The notes beneath the pieces were generated by a model. That model was not told the origin of the DNA. It did no database searches and worked only from the letters and a program-made list of their open reading frames with translations. Of a stretch of DNA of 22,332 nt, positions 1-9,765 are shown one piece after another. This stretch comes from Paratrimastix pyriformis (taxonomy: Eukaryota; Preaxostyla; Paratrimastigidae), in contig JAPMOS010000373.1 of the NCBI GenBank assembly GCA_027972325.1, positions 1-22,332 on the forward strand, written 5' to 3'. Position 1 is the stretch's first letter. The number at the start of each line of letters is the position of its first letter. The position numbers and the translations under genes are program-made.

Positions 1-139
1 TGATGTCAGTTGCATTCATCTTGTCAAATGGACTGTTGATATGGTTCCATAATAATGAACGCTGATAAAATTTACTTAGTCTTCAGATTTGCTCCATTTT
101 AATCCGGTAATGCAACGGATGGTGCAACCATCCATTCGA
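1..139. other. AT-rich stretch, no gene seen
   Basis: This left edge lies beyond the C-terminal end of the Polinton polymerase. It is AT-rich like the element to its right, so it is probably still inside the Polinton. I see no open frame of convincing coding quality on either strand and no terminal repeat. Confidence 0.4.
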
Positions 140-3100
140 TTATGCAATCTTTGCATAATGCCCATAAGCGTAACTATCAGTCTTGTTTCTGAGATACCTT
201 TATCATCAAGAGCACAATGCAAACTTGTTCACTGATACTGCATAGAGTTGGTGATATTTGCTTTCGAATTGCACAGAACTTCAGGATGTGCCTTATAAAT
301 CTTCATTCTTCTCCATCTTGTTCTTTTCTTCATCTCTTCGTCAATCTCTTCATCAATCTCTTCATCATTCTGTTTGTTTGGCTTCAGACATTCTGAGTTC
401 AAACAGTCCATGAACCTTTTGTGATAATTCCTGTTTAATTGCTGACTTCTTCACACCTTTGCATTTGGCATGCTTTTCATATGACATATGAATACATCTT
501 CGAACGTAATCCACAGAACTCTATGATTTGCTTGGCTTCATCCTTGAACTTTCCAATCTTGGCAATGTTCTTTTCGCTGAATAGCGCATTGTCCTCTGGA
601 TAATTGGATGTCAGTTCATATTCTTCATTCGTCTTCTGTCTCCTGCAACATAAACTGTCAGTATCTGTGAATAGCAATTTGACTTTGTCTCCATACTTGC
701 TTTGAGTGTGTTGTAGTAAAAGTCATACATGCATCTTGGATAAGTCTAATATTGATTGCCCAACTGCTATTGGCATGTTCAATTTGACTGATGTCTGTCT
801 TGCATGTATGCCTACGAGTTTATCTCCAAATATCACTGTCTTCTCATAATTTGGCTACGAGCTTACGTGCCTTCTCACTGGATGTTAGTGTAAAGTTGAT
901 GTGAGAATTGTTCTGCATGGTTTTTCCAAAGACTGCATTGTTGGCTAATTTGAATAGTGCCTTCTCGAATTCATTCTTTGTTTTGAACGCTCGTTGGTAT
1001 TGAATCCTATGTAGTCTTCTAACCAATCATCTTGTTTAAAACTCATCACTCTTTTGACTGCTTTCAGTTCCATTCCTAAACTCAAATATAGCTGGAGCAC
1101 GATAATGCACAACATAATCAGTCTTGTCTTCAAAATCACAAATCAACTTCTCAACTTTTGCCTGCTTTAGGCTTGTTCGTCTTCAACAACTTCTGGTATT
1201 CAGATAACTTTTCATCTTCTACAACCTTCTTGCATGGTGCTAATGGATAATCATTGTGCATGTCATGTAGTTCTTTTGGATATGATAAATCCACTTCTAA
1301 TATGTAGCCTCTATCTCCATTCTTGTCTAATGACATTATCTTGCTCTTCGTGAACTTGCTTACGTTCTTTTCCCATTGAAAATCAGTCGTTGGTAGTCTA
1401 TAACTCATTGCTTTGCCGTAAAGGTTGTTAGCATCGAGATACAGAATGTACACCGTTTTGCCCTCTTTGTTGTATGTCTTCATGTACTTGTTGTTGGCTT
1501 GACAATATCTGTTCGTTATCATTGAAATCCCTCCTCGAATACCCTTCTCAATAAACAAATGCATGTCCATTTGTGTGTCATTAAATAAGTCTAACTCCAC
1601 CTTCGAACGCTTCAGTGCCGCATCCCATGACATTGCTGGTAATGACACGTAACATACCGGATCGAGCCCGTAATTTTTCATACACATGCTACGAAACTTT
1701 TCGAAGACATCTGCTAATAGTAACACATCAGTTTTAAGGTATATGTCATGATAATCACCTAACGTTTCACATTCAAATGTGTTCCATACTGTCTGTGCAT
1801 GTGCATAATCTTCATCAGATATGGCTTTATCGTTTAGTTTACTGTAAAATGCTTCCTTTGGTGGCAATTCAGTCTCATCGAACTTCTCCATTGTGTTCAA
1901 ATAGTCATATGGATAAACACCCTTCTGGCATAAAAGTTTCAGGTTCTCTTCACTGATTCCTTCCCAATCTGCTTTTGTTCTGATAAAATCATCGTAGTTG
2001 TTCTTCCCTAAGTTCTCTGATAATTTATCCAATGATTCTGTCATGAATGCAAAACTGTCTTTGAACTCTATATTTCCATCCATCGAGAACGACAGATACT
2101 TCTCTTCAGTCAATGCTAAGCATGTAATTTTCTCACTAAAGTTCCCTATTTCTTGCATTAAGAGGTGAGAATCATAACCCTTTAGATTGTGAAAGAAAAC
2201 TGGTACCTTGTAATTCTTCAGACTGAATAATAAGTTACATCCATTATGTGCTGCCCTCGATATTCACCCGTAATATGATCATGGTCTCTCACTTTATCTG
2301 ATTCATCTTCAATCTCTCGTCCACAAATATGACACACAGTGGCTTTATCAAACTCTTTTGTTGTTCCTTCGATAAGTTCATCTCACAGTTCCTTTTGACT
2401 ATCTTCAGTATCGTTTTACGCTCTTCGATGATGGATTTTAAGAAATGCTCAACTGCTCCTTCACCACGATACAATTGTATTGGTCTCTCAAACTCTGGAT
2501 AATTACTGACAACTTTGTATGCATATGAACACACATTATGGTGCTGATATGCTGCTTTTATTTTTCTCATCGTCATCATCATCAATTGGTGTTGTGAGTG
2601 CTTCGAAATCTGCATAAATCGCAAAGGTTGCTTCACTGATTTTGATATATGCTTGAATTCAACATGAGCATCTTCTTCTATTGGTAACCATGCTTGACAA
2701 CATTCATGCTCATAGCACACTGGTTTATGCCTTTGCAACAGGCTTTCATTCCAAAATCCATGCATACAGTTCAGACAAAATACTTTTTCCATTGTGACTG
2801 TTCTGGCTTGAACTTAAGAGACGAGACAAATCTTTAATCAACACATAATGTGAGTTGGTTTCTGTCTTCTCACATCCTTCTCCTTTCATCACCTCTGTAT
2901 TCTCATCGAGCTCTGTTATACGTAGCATATTGACTACTGTTTTAGCCGTATTCCAAATTGGTGAGACATACAATGGATTGAAGACAACTGATGTCTTCTT
3001 CTCCTTCTTAACCTTTTTGTTGTGATATGATGCTCGATCACATTGATGGCTATGTTATTTTTAGCTTCAAATCGTGGTATACTGTCAATTTCCATTGGAA

Positions 3101-3931
3101 AATGAATGCCCTTAAAGTCGAGCTCATTGTCATACTTCATGTATTGCTTCACTCTCTCCGGATGCACATCAACTGGATGCAATGTTGCTAAAACACTCCA
3201 TTTAAAACACTCATTGTCATCATTCTGAATATTTATCAATGATTTCTTCTGGTTCAATACCTCTGGTAATTCAATGTAACTGCTTCCACGCATTGGCTTG
3301 TATGAGGCTACATTCAAAAACACATTCTCAATACGTTTTAGGACCCATGCACTTCCATTGTTAACAAAATTGTCCACGAGCTCTTGGATTCTCGACACTG
3401 CATTCCCAATTCCTTCTTCAATGTCTTTCTTACCGAGAATTCGAATGCTGCCTGATGAAAAGTGTCCATACATTGACTTGTCTTCTTTGGTGAACTGACA
3501 TTTCAACACGATGTTCAGTTTGAACTGTCCTCCCTTCTTCTCTTCATATAATATCTTTTTTATCATTCCTTCAGTGTCCACAAAACACCTCTCGACACTT
3601 TGTTTGTAGTCAGTTGCCTCGATCTTTCCATGGTTCATAATAGAATAGTTCTTCATGAAACCTTTCATAGCTTTTTGCATTCTACCACTTCATATTGTGC
3701 TATTTTTCCAAACTCATCTTCGACGTTTTCTGCTCCTTTTGTTGATAAGGCATCTACATCAATAACTTCTTCTTGTGCAATCTTCACTTCTTTCTTTTCT
3801 TTCTTTTCCTTCTTTTCCTGTTTTGGTGACGTTGCCTGCCGTTTATTTATGTATTCTTCGAACAACTTCTTCGCCTCTTCATCTGAGAGTCCATCAAATG
3901 CAACAAATGGATTTGCGGTTTTAGTTGTCAT
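140..3931 (-). pseudogene. Polinton protein-primed DNA polymerase B, broken
   Basis: The family replicates linear element DNA using a terminal protein as primer (DNA_pol_B_2, organellar/viral type). The parts run in the expected order on the minus strand: a Lys/Glu-rich N-terminus; the N-terminal region with the SYIELPE and LHPVD signatures typical of Polinton polymerases; a Cys/His finger; a 3'-5' exonuclease block (LKTDVLLLADVF); polymerase motif A (YLDANNLYG); motif B (LANNAVFGKTMQN); motif C (TDTDSL); and a C-terminal block ending near AYGHY. The total span of about 3.8 kb matches the usual length of about 1,100-1,250 residues. It is a fossil with roughly half a dozen or more breaks. The domain blocks are still easy to read, which suggests moderate rather than great age. 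Confidence 0.9.
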
Positions 3932-4032
3932 GTCTATAGTAGTGTGAGATAAAATTTTTTCATAATATTTTATTAATCTATAAATTTAAGGTTTCTCTAA
4001 GTCACTTTTAATTTTATAACTTCATTATACTA
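3932..4032. promoter_or_regulatory. Bidirectional promoter between polymerase and integrase
   Basis: These 101 bp separate the start codons of the divergent polymerase and integrase genes. The stretch is almost pure A/T with a TATA-like run (TCTATAAATTTAAGG) near its middle. Because there is no other space upstream of either gene, it must hold the 5' ends and promoters of both. No particular factor site is recognisable. Confidence 0.5.
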
Positions 4033-5067
4033 ATGGAAAAGACCATTCAAAATGCTTATAGCAATCCTAAAACGGGCTTTGTTTCTGCTCCTAAATTGTA
4101 TCGAAAACTCAAACAAGATGACAAGAAAATCACCTTAGATGCTGTCCAAAACGTGCTAAATAAGACACCTGATTATCAAATCATGAAAGAAGATAGAAAA
4201 CCCAAAAAGTTCAACACGATTGTGGCTCATACTGCTCTCGCATGTGTTCAGATGGATATCATCATCTATGATCGTTTTAAGACGAGAACTGGATTCGAGA
4301 ACATCCTCTGTGTTATTGATGTGTACTCTCGTTATGCTGCCTGTCGTCCACTTAAAACAAGAAAGCCCACTGAGGTTCTCAAAGCAATTAAAAGTATCTT
4401 CCATGATGACTTAAAAGGTACTCCTGAAAACATCAACTGTGACAATGAATTCCAAGCTAAACAATATGTCAAATGGATGACTGATAATCATGTTGTGGCT
4501 CATTTCAGTGACCCTGAAGAAATCAATAAGAATAGTATTGTTGAACGATTCAATCGTACAATTGCTCTCAAACTACAACGTTGGCGTCTCTCTTCTGGTG
4601 ACTCCGATTGGACTAAAGTTCTTCCTGATTTGGTATCTTCTTACAACAATGATTACCACAGAACCATTAAAGCAACACCTTATAATGTGTTCAACAACCA
4701 TGATACAAACAAACAGTCAGTCACTCAAATAGAACGTATTTATAATATTGGTGACCATGTTCGTGCTGTTCGAAAGCTCAAAGCATTCGCTAAAGGTGAT
4801 GAAGTAAAGTATTCTCTCGCTGTCTATATCATTGACTCATTCGATGGTAAAAAGTATGTTCTCAAGAACCTGAAGTCTGGAGAACTGTTGAAAAAACACT
4901 ACAAACAATATGAGTTGAAGAAGGTTGGTGAAATCATCGAGAAGGAGAGCACTGAAAAAGCTCTCAAGAAGATTGATGACACAAAGAAGAAAAGACTCGT
5001 CAAACGAAGACTGACTCGAGAAGGTATTGACACAGATAATATAATGCATGATATGAAGCTCCGTTAA
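4033..5067 (+). CDS. Polinton retroviral-type integrase, looks whole
   Basis: The 344-aa protein is an rve-superfamily (DDE) integrase, which in Polintons inserts the linear element DNA into the host chromosome. Visible in order: an N-terminal helical region (about 1-60); a catalytic core (about 65-200) with the first Asp in VQMDII, the second in NCDNEF, and the Glu in SIVERFNRT; and an SH3-like C-terminal region (about 230-290) followed by a Lys/Arg-rich tail. Length and layout agree with Polinton integrases. It is transcribed away from the polymerase, and its stop codon overlaps the stop of the 56-aa ORF on the other strand. No break is apparent. AT-rich codon use matches the polymerase and differs from the GC-rich neighbours to the right. 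Confidence 0.9.
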   Translation: MEKTIQNAYSNPKTGFVSAPKLYRKLKQDDKKITLDAVQNVLNKTPDYQIMKEDRKPKKFNTIVAHTALACVQMDIIIYDRFKTRTGFENILCVIDVYSRYAACRPLKTRKPTEVLKAIKSIFHDDLKGTPENINCDNEFQAKQYVKWMTDNHVVAHFSDPEEINKNSIVERFNRTIALKLQRWRLSSGDSDWTKVLPDLVSSYNNDYHRTIKATPYNVFNNHDTNKQSVTQIERIYNIGDHVRAVRKLKAFAKGDEVKYSLAVYIIDSFDGKKYVLKNLKSGELLKKHYKQYELKKVGEIIEKESTEKALKKIDDTKKKRLVKRRLTREGIDTDNIMHDMKLR

Positions 5068-5234
5068 TGGAAATATTCATTTTCATACACTATTGTTGTG
5101 GAATCGTCACTCTCATCTCCTTTCTTCTTAGTTATTGTAACAGTGAAATATTCATCACCATGAAGCTTAATCAACTCCTGTAGGAGTTCAAATAGCGCCC
5201 TATCAATCTTAACTGGATGCTTATCACAATTCAT
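5064..5234 (-). CDS. Small acidic ORF, 56 aa, tail-to-tail with integrase
   Basis: This 56-aa frame runs from an ATG at 5234 to a TAA whose complement lies in the tetranucleotide TTAA, so that it and the integrase stop share bases. The predicted peptide has a hydrophobic/charged helix-like first half (ALFELLQELIKLHG), then a Lys and Asp/Ser-rich stretch. Codon composition is like the rest of the element. Polintons often carry small unnamed ORFs, so a role in the element is plausible. I do not recognise the family. Confidence 0.45.
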   Translation of the reverse strand: MNCDKHPVKIDRALFELLQELIKLHGDEYFTVTITKKKGDESDDSTTIVYENEYFH

Positions 5235-5777
5235 TCTCTATATACTAACTATAGATAATTATTTTTCTTCAAATACCTTTACATGTTAATCAACTGCTAT
5301 CACTCGTTCACTATTTCATTGAGTTAGCCTCAGTTGCTCATTGAATTATCATCTTAAAACACTCAGAGCTCAAATGATGAAACGCTGTTTTTATCTCTTT
5401 GAAATAGAAGGTAAATCTGATTGATTTCTCTTTCAATTCATGTCAAAGCTGAGTAAATTTTCGCTTTAAAGGACTCGGTGCTGAAATCAAATTTCATATT
5501 GTTTTATCATTTTGTCATACTTTTCCATTTTCTTAGAATCAATTATTTGAGCTGATTCAATCAAAAGAATGCATCATTTACTTAAGATTGATGCATTATT
5601 TAATGATCACTTTTGAAAAGCACTTTTGTCACAATTTTATTTTGAATGAAGAGATAAGCTGTTTCTGATTGAATTCTCTTTCGTTTGATGCTTAAGATGA
5701 TTGAATTGTTTGATTTGACAAAAATGGCAAAATAATTTCTGGGACAAAAAATGGAAAAAAAATTGAAAATGCATGGA
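5235..5777. other. AT-rich noncoding flank of the Polinton
   Basis: There is no credible ORF. The stretch is rich in A/T and contains recurring short phrases (variants of gatgcttaa, agctgatt, tttcgtttg) that resemble parts of the 127-bp unit to its right, as if it were an older, more diverged part of the same repeat array. Confidence 0.5.
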
Positions 5778-6060
5778 GAATTCGCTTTTTGCCTCTAATT
5801 TCGTTTGTAGCTCGAATGAATTGATGCTTAAATCATTCCAAGCTGATTAAAATAAAATGCTCGTTTTACTTAAAAAACATTGAGAAAAAAGATTTTGCTC
5901 TGAAGAATTCGATTTTTGCCTCAAATAACGTTTGTAGCTCGAGAAAATTAATGCTTAAATCATTCAAAGCTGATAAAATAAAATGCTCCTTTTCAATAAA
6001 ATATAATGAGAAAAAAAGATTTTGTTCTGAAGAAATCGATTTTTGCCTCAAATAACAACG
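5778..6060. repeat. 127-bp tandem repeat, about 2.2 copies
   Basis: A unit beginning gaattcg(c/a)tttttgcctc recurs at 5778, 5905 and (partly) 6032, giving an exact spacing of 127 bp twice. Each full unit continues through gtttgtagctcga, atgcttaaatcatt, agctgat and aaaataaaatgctc. The last copy stops after about 30 bp, right where the AT-rich composition ends. It may be a subterminal repeat of the Polinton or a satellite that grew beside it. Confidence 0.75.
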
Positions 6061-6125
6061 CAAGCGTGAAAAATTGTGTGTGAAAATCGATTGTCTCAGA
6101 ACTCTCCTTTTATAACTACTCAAAC

Positions 6126-6740
6126 CAAGTTGTCGCACGGTACAACAAGCAGGGCTTTCGCGTGCCCGCCAGCAAGATCCTTCCACGTACGCTCATCATC
6201 TGTGACGATATCATATCGCCCGGCGGTGAACAGCGCAACAATGGCGTGCTCAATTCACTCGTGACCAATTACCGGCATCTCAACATGAGTTTGATCATGA
6301 CCACGCAGTATGTCAACTCGGTCAGCAAAGTGATGCGTGAAACGGTCGATCACCACATTCTGTTCAAGCACGAATCCAAAACCGCGCTTGATTATTTCGC
6401 GTGCAGTTGCTTCGCGTGGGCTCACTGGAAGCCGAGCGTGCAGTACATCATCAGCACATACACGGGAGACCATCGGTGCATCATCGTCAACAAGCGCAGC
6501 GAGACGACATCATACACAATCTTCAAAGCGCCACCAAAAAATCAGTCCATTCCTCTAGTTCAAACCGAGCTTATTGACGATCGTGGGAGCCATGAACGCG
6601 AGTCCGCCAGCCATGATACCGGCGATGAAGAGATCAGTGGAATTGGAACCGCGGCCGAGGATGAAGCGATTTGCAGTCCAGACGAGTCCGGCTGTGCCGA
6701 CGCCTATGACTGCTGGAGTAGTGATATCGTTGTGAGTTGA
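6126..6740 (+). pseudogene. FtsK/HerA-type (A32-like) packaging ATPase fragment
   Basis: The reading frame contains a Walker B-like strand (LIICDDI) followed by NMSLIMTTQY, the sensor segment of A32-like DNA-packaging ATPases of Polintons, virophages and large DNA viruses. That family pumps DNA into capsids. Only the C-terminal part of the domain is represented; homology-like sequence fades around 6560. Codon use is GC-rich, unlike the AT-rich Polinton immediately to the left, so it may come from a different Polinton or viral lineage. I treat it as a partial fossil. Confidence 0.7.
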
Positions 6741-6746
6741 CGACAT
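6555..6746 (-). CDS. Small two-helix membrane protein, 63 aa
   Basis: On the minus strand a 63-aa frame starts at an ATG (6744-6746). It has two hydrophobic, Gly/Ala-rich segments (about residues 11-31 and 39-57) separated by a short polar turn (LGRGSNSTD). Such tiny hairpin membrane proteins are common in virophages, Polinton-like viruses and large DNA viruses. It lies antisense to the tail of the ATPase frame, and its amino-acid composition is the more protein-like of the two, so the ATPase probably ends before it. I cannot name a family. Confidence 0.45.
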   Translation of the reverse strand: MSSTHNDITTPAVIGVGTAGLVWTANRFILGRGSNSTDLFIAGIMAGGLAFMAPTIVNKLGLN

Positions 6747-7640
6747 GATTGGTTTAAGCGCACGGAAAAAGTTTGCTCGCGGCGCCTCTTCAAAAAGCAG
6801 CAAGTTTGAGCGAGCCATTCTCAAAATACGTACGGGAAGGCCGAAAACGCACTTTCATTGAGGTCGTTCTCGATAAGTACCTGTCGGATTTCGATTCTGA
6901 AGCGCTAGAAAGCTTAGTTAGAGTGAGGAGAGCTTCTAGATCGGCCATTATGACCACCGCAGACCAGCCGATGGTTTTTGTGTGGCGTCAGATATCTTCT
7001 CCTCACCCCGGTGTGGACATCGGCACCGTGGTGGCCAGTGATGCTGCACATGGCAGTGGCACCACCCCTGACCCTACCCCGGCAGGAGAACACATTCCTG
7101 GCAGGCACGACACGCAACCTCAAGGGAATTGGGCCCCCACACTGGGAGTGTTGTGTGACACAGGTGTCGGGGGACCCAGTCCGGCAAGCCAGGGCACACC
7201 TCGAGTGGGGTTGGCAGACACTCACCAATCCGGATCTCACCCTCGTCCGGAAGTTCCAGGACCGACAGCTGCACCCCATGGGTCCAGCCCGGATCTTCGA
7301 CGACCCGGAGGCCTGGTGGGGGAGCAACGAGCCCCTGATCCCACAGTGGGACAGGGAACTGTAGACGTCGACGCAGACTCGGGAGAGGACATGACCTTAG
7401 CCGAGCTGGCAGCGTCTCTGCGCTCAAGGAACACCACTCCCATGACGCACCACCCGGAGTCCTGTGTGACAAACCCCCCGGGTCGGTCGGAAGCACCCAC
7501 GAGTGGGGCCTGTGATGCCCAGAACACCGCGGGGACACCCGTGGACGGAACTCTGTTTCGCCCGGGCAAGAAAGGTCCTGCCCCAGGACGCGCGATACCC
7601 ACACCCACAGCCCGGAAAAAGCTCTCAGAAGAGGCACCTG
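6747..7640 (+). other. Unresolved stretch, Pro/Gly-rich frame leading into the recombinase
   Basis: The plus-strand frame that ends in the recombinase is open through this stretch, but the encoded sequence is mostly low-complexity Pro/Gly/Thr. A second plus frame also looks protein-like around 7150-7360 (Trp-rich, with FDDPEAWWGSNEPLIPQWD). I cannot assign either to a family. It is probably the upstream part of the tyrosine-recombinase element, possibly after a junction with Polinton remains near 6900. Confidence 0.35.
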
Positions 7641-8540
7641 CTTGGGCCCCCAAGCATCCGGAGCTGTCGGCAGCGGCAGGTTATTTCATTCAGAGGTCAT
7701 TGGCAGAGAAAACCTCGAAGAAATACTCACACATTATTCGCCGCTATGAAGAGTGGTGCGCGCTCAAAGACCTGGCTCCGATCACGGAGGCGACCGACCA
7801 GAATGAGGTCCAGGTCGCCTCGTTCATTGCGGATGAAGCCATGGAGAGGGACCTCAGCTCGGGCTCGGCAGGGGCACGTCGCTCAGCACTGTCCATGTAC
7901 TTCACCATGAGTGGCCACCCTCTATCCCCGGAAGGCAAACTGGTGAAACAAGTCGTCACCGGCATCGGGAAGGACAAATCGGCTGGGGGCAAAGACCTCG
8001 GTCCGATCTGGGACCTAGCAGACCTCTTGAAATTGCTCGAGGGGGAGTGGGCCGACAATGCGACCCTTGACCAGAATCGGCTCATTGGTAAAGTCGCCAG
8101 CTTGTTGGAGATCGCGGGGTTGAGGGTCATGGACACGACCTCGATCTCTTTTCCGACTCACGCTTTGAGTTCGGCCAGCCGGGGTGTGAGCACTCCGTTC
8201 GGCTGAAGGTGTGTCCGAAGGAGACACACAACACCAAGATTCGATGGGTCCAGGTGGTCGGGGCTCCCGACGACCCACTGTGCCTACACTGCGCTGTTGG
8301 TCCGGGAACCTTGCGGGTGCAGTTCGGACGATGGAACGGTGGCGGGCGGTCCCCTGCAGTGGGGTGCCCATTCAATTCGCTCAGCCGCCCCGTCGAAAGC
8401 CGCTGCACTGGGCATTCCACTGCCACAGATTCTGACCAGGTATCGTTGGAGCTCCAGGTCCAGCACCTACCAAATGCACTATGGTCGCACAGTGGAAGGA
8501 GTCACGGATAGCTTCGACGAGGCACTGTTGGCGGGTCGGT
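7641..8540 (+). pseudogene. Tyrosine recombinase of a DIRS/Crypton-like element
   Basis: Tyrosine recombinases cut and rejoin DNA through a Tyr nucleophile; in eukaryotes they mark DIRS/Ngaro retroelements and Cryptons. The first part (about 7660-7900) has the helical core-binding domain (SLAEKTSKKYSHIIRRYEEW). The catalytic region begins with the Arg in IAGLRVMDT and later shows the HxxR box in GAHSIRSAA, with the downstream WSSRSSTYQMHYGR segment that carries the candidate nucleophile. The HSIRSAA...KAAALGIPL pattern is closest to the DIRS-type group as I know it. It is a fossil with about one or two breaks. The signature blocks are well preserved, so it is not ancient. Confidence 0.75.
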
Positions 8541-8649
8541 TCAGTGGCAAACCTCATGAAATGTCGGGGACCGCTGAGGGGACCCCTAGGGGGTTCCCCC
8601 CTTTTGGCAGGCACGAGTTGGGAGGCAGTGTGATTCCTTTGGCATGCTG

Positions 8650-8775
8650 TCTATTTTCCTGGGGGTTTGGGAAGATGAAGGTCGTCGAGATTGATTACTC
8701 GTTCGCCGAGGCTCCGAGGCTGAAGCGAGGAATCATCGAGACTCTTCTTCTTCCCAAACCCCCAGAAATACTCCC
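8650..8775. repeat. Hairpin-forming inverted repeat, 16-bp perfect arms
   Basis: CTGGGGGTTTGGGAAG at 8659-8674 has its exact reverse complement at 8750-8765. The pairing continues imperfectly inward (aga(t/a)gaag, tcgagattgatt against aatcatcgaga) and outward (tctattttc against gaaatac). The whole 125-bp unit can fold into one long hairpin, as expected of a MITE or the terminal/internal repeats of a DIRS-type element. It sits just after the recombinase. Confidence 0.7.
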
Positions 8776-8805
8776 ACCCGCCTCCCTGGTGGCGTGGAGC
8801 ACCAC

Positions 8806-9310
8806 ATGGCTTACAGCCCCACTGCCTTACCACCTCCTGAGCCTGCCGACACCACCTTTGCTCTTCCTGCCATTTTGAGGAGCAAAGGGTGGGGAGGGGA
8901 GACAGGTCATGTTACCTTTCCCCCCTCTGTCACAACACCACACTCGCCCGCACACAGCCCTCGCGCTGGACCCGGGCAAGGAACTCTCGGTCTACAACGC
9001 CAACCGGCGTCTGACCGCGGCCAAGCGAGGCTACGATCACCCCAAGGCCTCTACGCGCCTCTTCACTCTGGAAGATGGGTCGCGCGTCGTCGTCTCGAAC
9101 ACCCACCGCGGCCGCAGTGGACACTGGGTCTCGTCGCGCGGACGCGGAGGCTCTGCTGTTCGAGGCGCGGTCCGAGGATGGTCTCGGGGTACTACTCGTG
9201 GCCGTGGCCGTGGCCGTGGCCGTGGCGGCCGGAAGTTCTTTTCGGCCGCCTCTTCTGCCCGTGGCAAGAGCTCCGCTGAGGAGTCTGCTGCGGAGGGGGG
9301 GAAGAAGTGA
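8806..9310 (+). CDS. Probable two-exon gene, RGG-rich protein of about 150 aa
   Basis: Exon 1 (8806-8905, ATG at 8806) and exon 2 (8958-9310) are joined by a 52-nt intron with a CAG|GTCATG donor and a CGCACACAG acceptor. Donor style and length match the introns of the methyltransferase gene, and removing it keeps the frame. The product has a Pro/Ala-rich start, a central region that looks globular (GKELSVYNANRR to VVVSNTHRG, with many charged residues), then an Arg/Gly-rich block and a Ser/Ala/Lys tail. RGG tracts usually bind RNA or DNA. I do not recognise the central part. An alternative is a single-exon frame starting at 8909. Confidence 0.45.
9197..9226 (+). repeat. Hexanucleotide repeat CGTGGC x5
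   Basis: Five perfect copies of CGTGGC lie inside exon 2 of the RGG-rich gene and encode its alternating Arg-Gly run. Copy-number change would lengthen the run without breaking the frame. Confidence 0.85.
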
Positions 9311-9720
9311 ACGGAAGGCGCTTCGTCCCCCGGGGGTCTTTTTCTGAGGCTTCGCCCCCTCTGTATTTTTCCCTGATTTTTTGCGTGACCTGGTAAGCCG
9401 GAGGTTTCTCCACCCTCCTCTTTCCCTCCGCAGACACATGCTTACCGGGGTGAGCTTCGGCGGCTCATGGGGAGGAGAAGTTGAATTTTATTGTGCCGAT
9501 GTGTGATCAATCTTTGAAAGCCTCTTTTGTTTGTCTCTCTCGTCTTTCTTCTATCTACATTCTTTCTTTGGGATGCGTCTGGGCCTGACCACACCTTCCG
9601 GAGTGGTGCCCGGCCCCTTGGACGTGCTTACGCAAGGGCAGGGTACACTATCCGTGTCAGCTGACATGGAATTTCTTTCTATTTGTGGTCAGTGCCGCTT
9701 TTTGCGTTGCCTGACGTGAT
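9311..9720 (+). other. Noncoding 3' region after the RGG gene
   Basis: No credible ORF is seen. Immediately after the stop there is a perfect CCCCCGGGGG palindrome (9327-9336) followed by TCTTTTT. Further on, GTAAGCC near 9391 and CTCCGCAG near 9433 could be the ends of a short intron in the 3' UTR. A pyrimidine-rich stretch follows around 9520-9570. Confidence 0.35.
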
Positions 9721-9765
9721 GTCTATTTTCCTGGGGGAAGAAGAAGAGTCTCGATGATTCCTCGC
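9721..9765. repeat. Second copy of the hairpin-repeat sequence, inverted
   Basis: 9735-9765 is a perfect 31-bp reverse-complement match to 8725-8755, and 9722-9737 directly matches 8650-8665 (tctattttcctggggg). This copy ends exactly where the reverse-transcriptase homology begins, so it marks a breakpoint or element end. Confidence 0.8.

Larger units (their letters stand above)
1..6060. mobile_element. Polinton/Maverick element, AT-rich, partial
   Basis: The combination of a protein-primed family-B DNA polymerase and a retroviral-type integrase transcribed divergently is diagnostic of Polintons (Mavericks). Visible parts are the polymerase (minus), the integrase (plus), a 56-aa ORF (minus) and an AT-rich flank with tandem repeats. 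The capsid, protease and packaging-ATPase genes expected of a full 15-20 kb element are not in this AT-rich portion; the left end runs off the window. The element is much more AT-rich than everything to its right. It is broken overall (the polymerase has several interruptions), but the integrase looks whole, so it is probably not very old. The right boundary is placed where the composition changes and is approximate. Confidence 0.85.

Noticed and set aside
7074-7653. Minus-strand ORFs opposite the recombinase element
   Set aside because: They are shadows of the plus-strand frames; they are Gly/Pro/Ser-rich and have no motifs.
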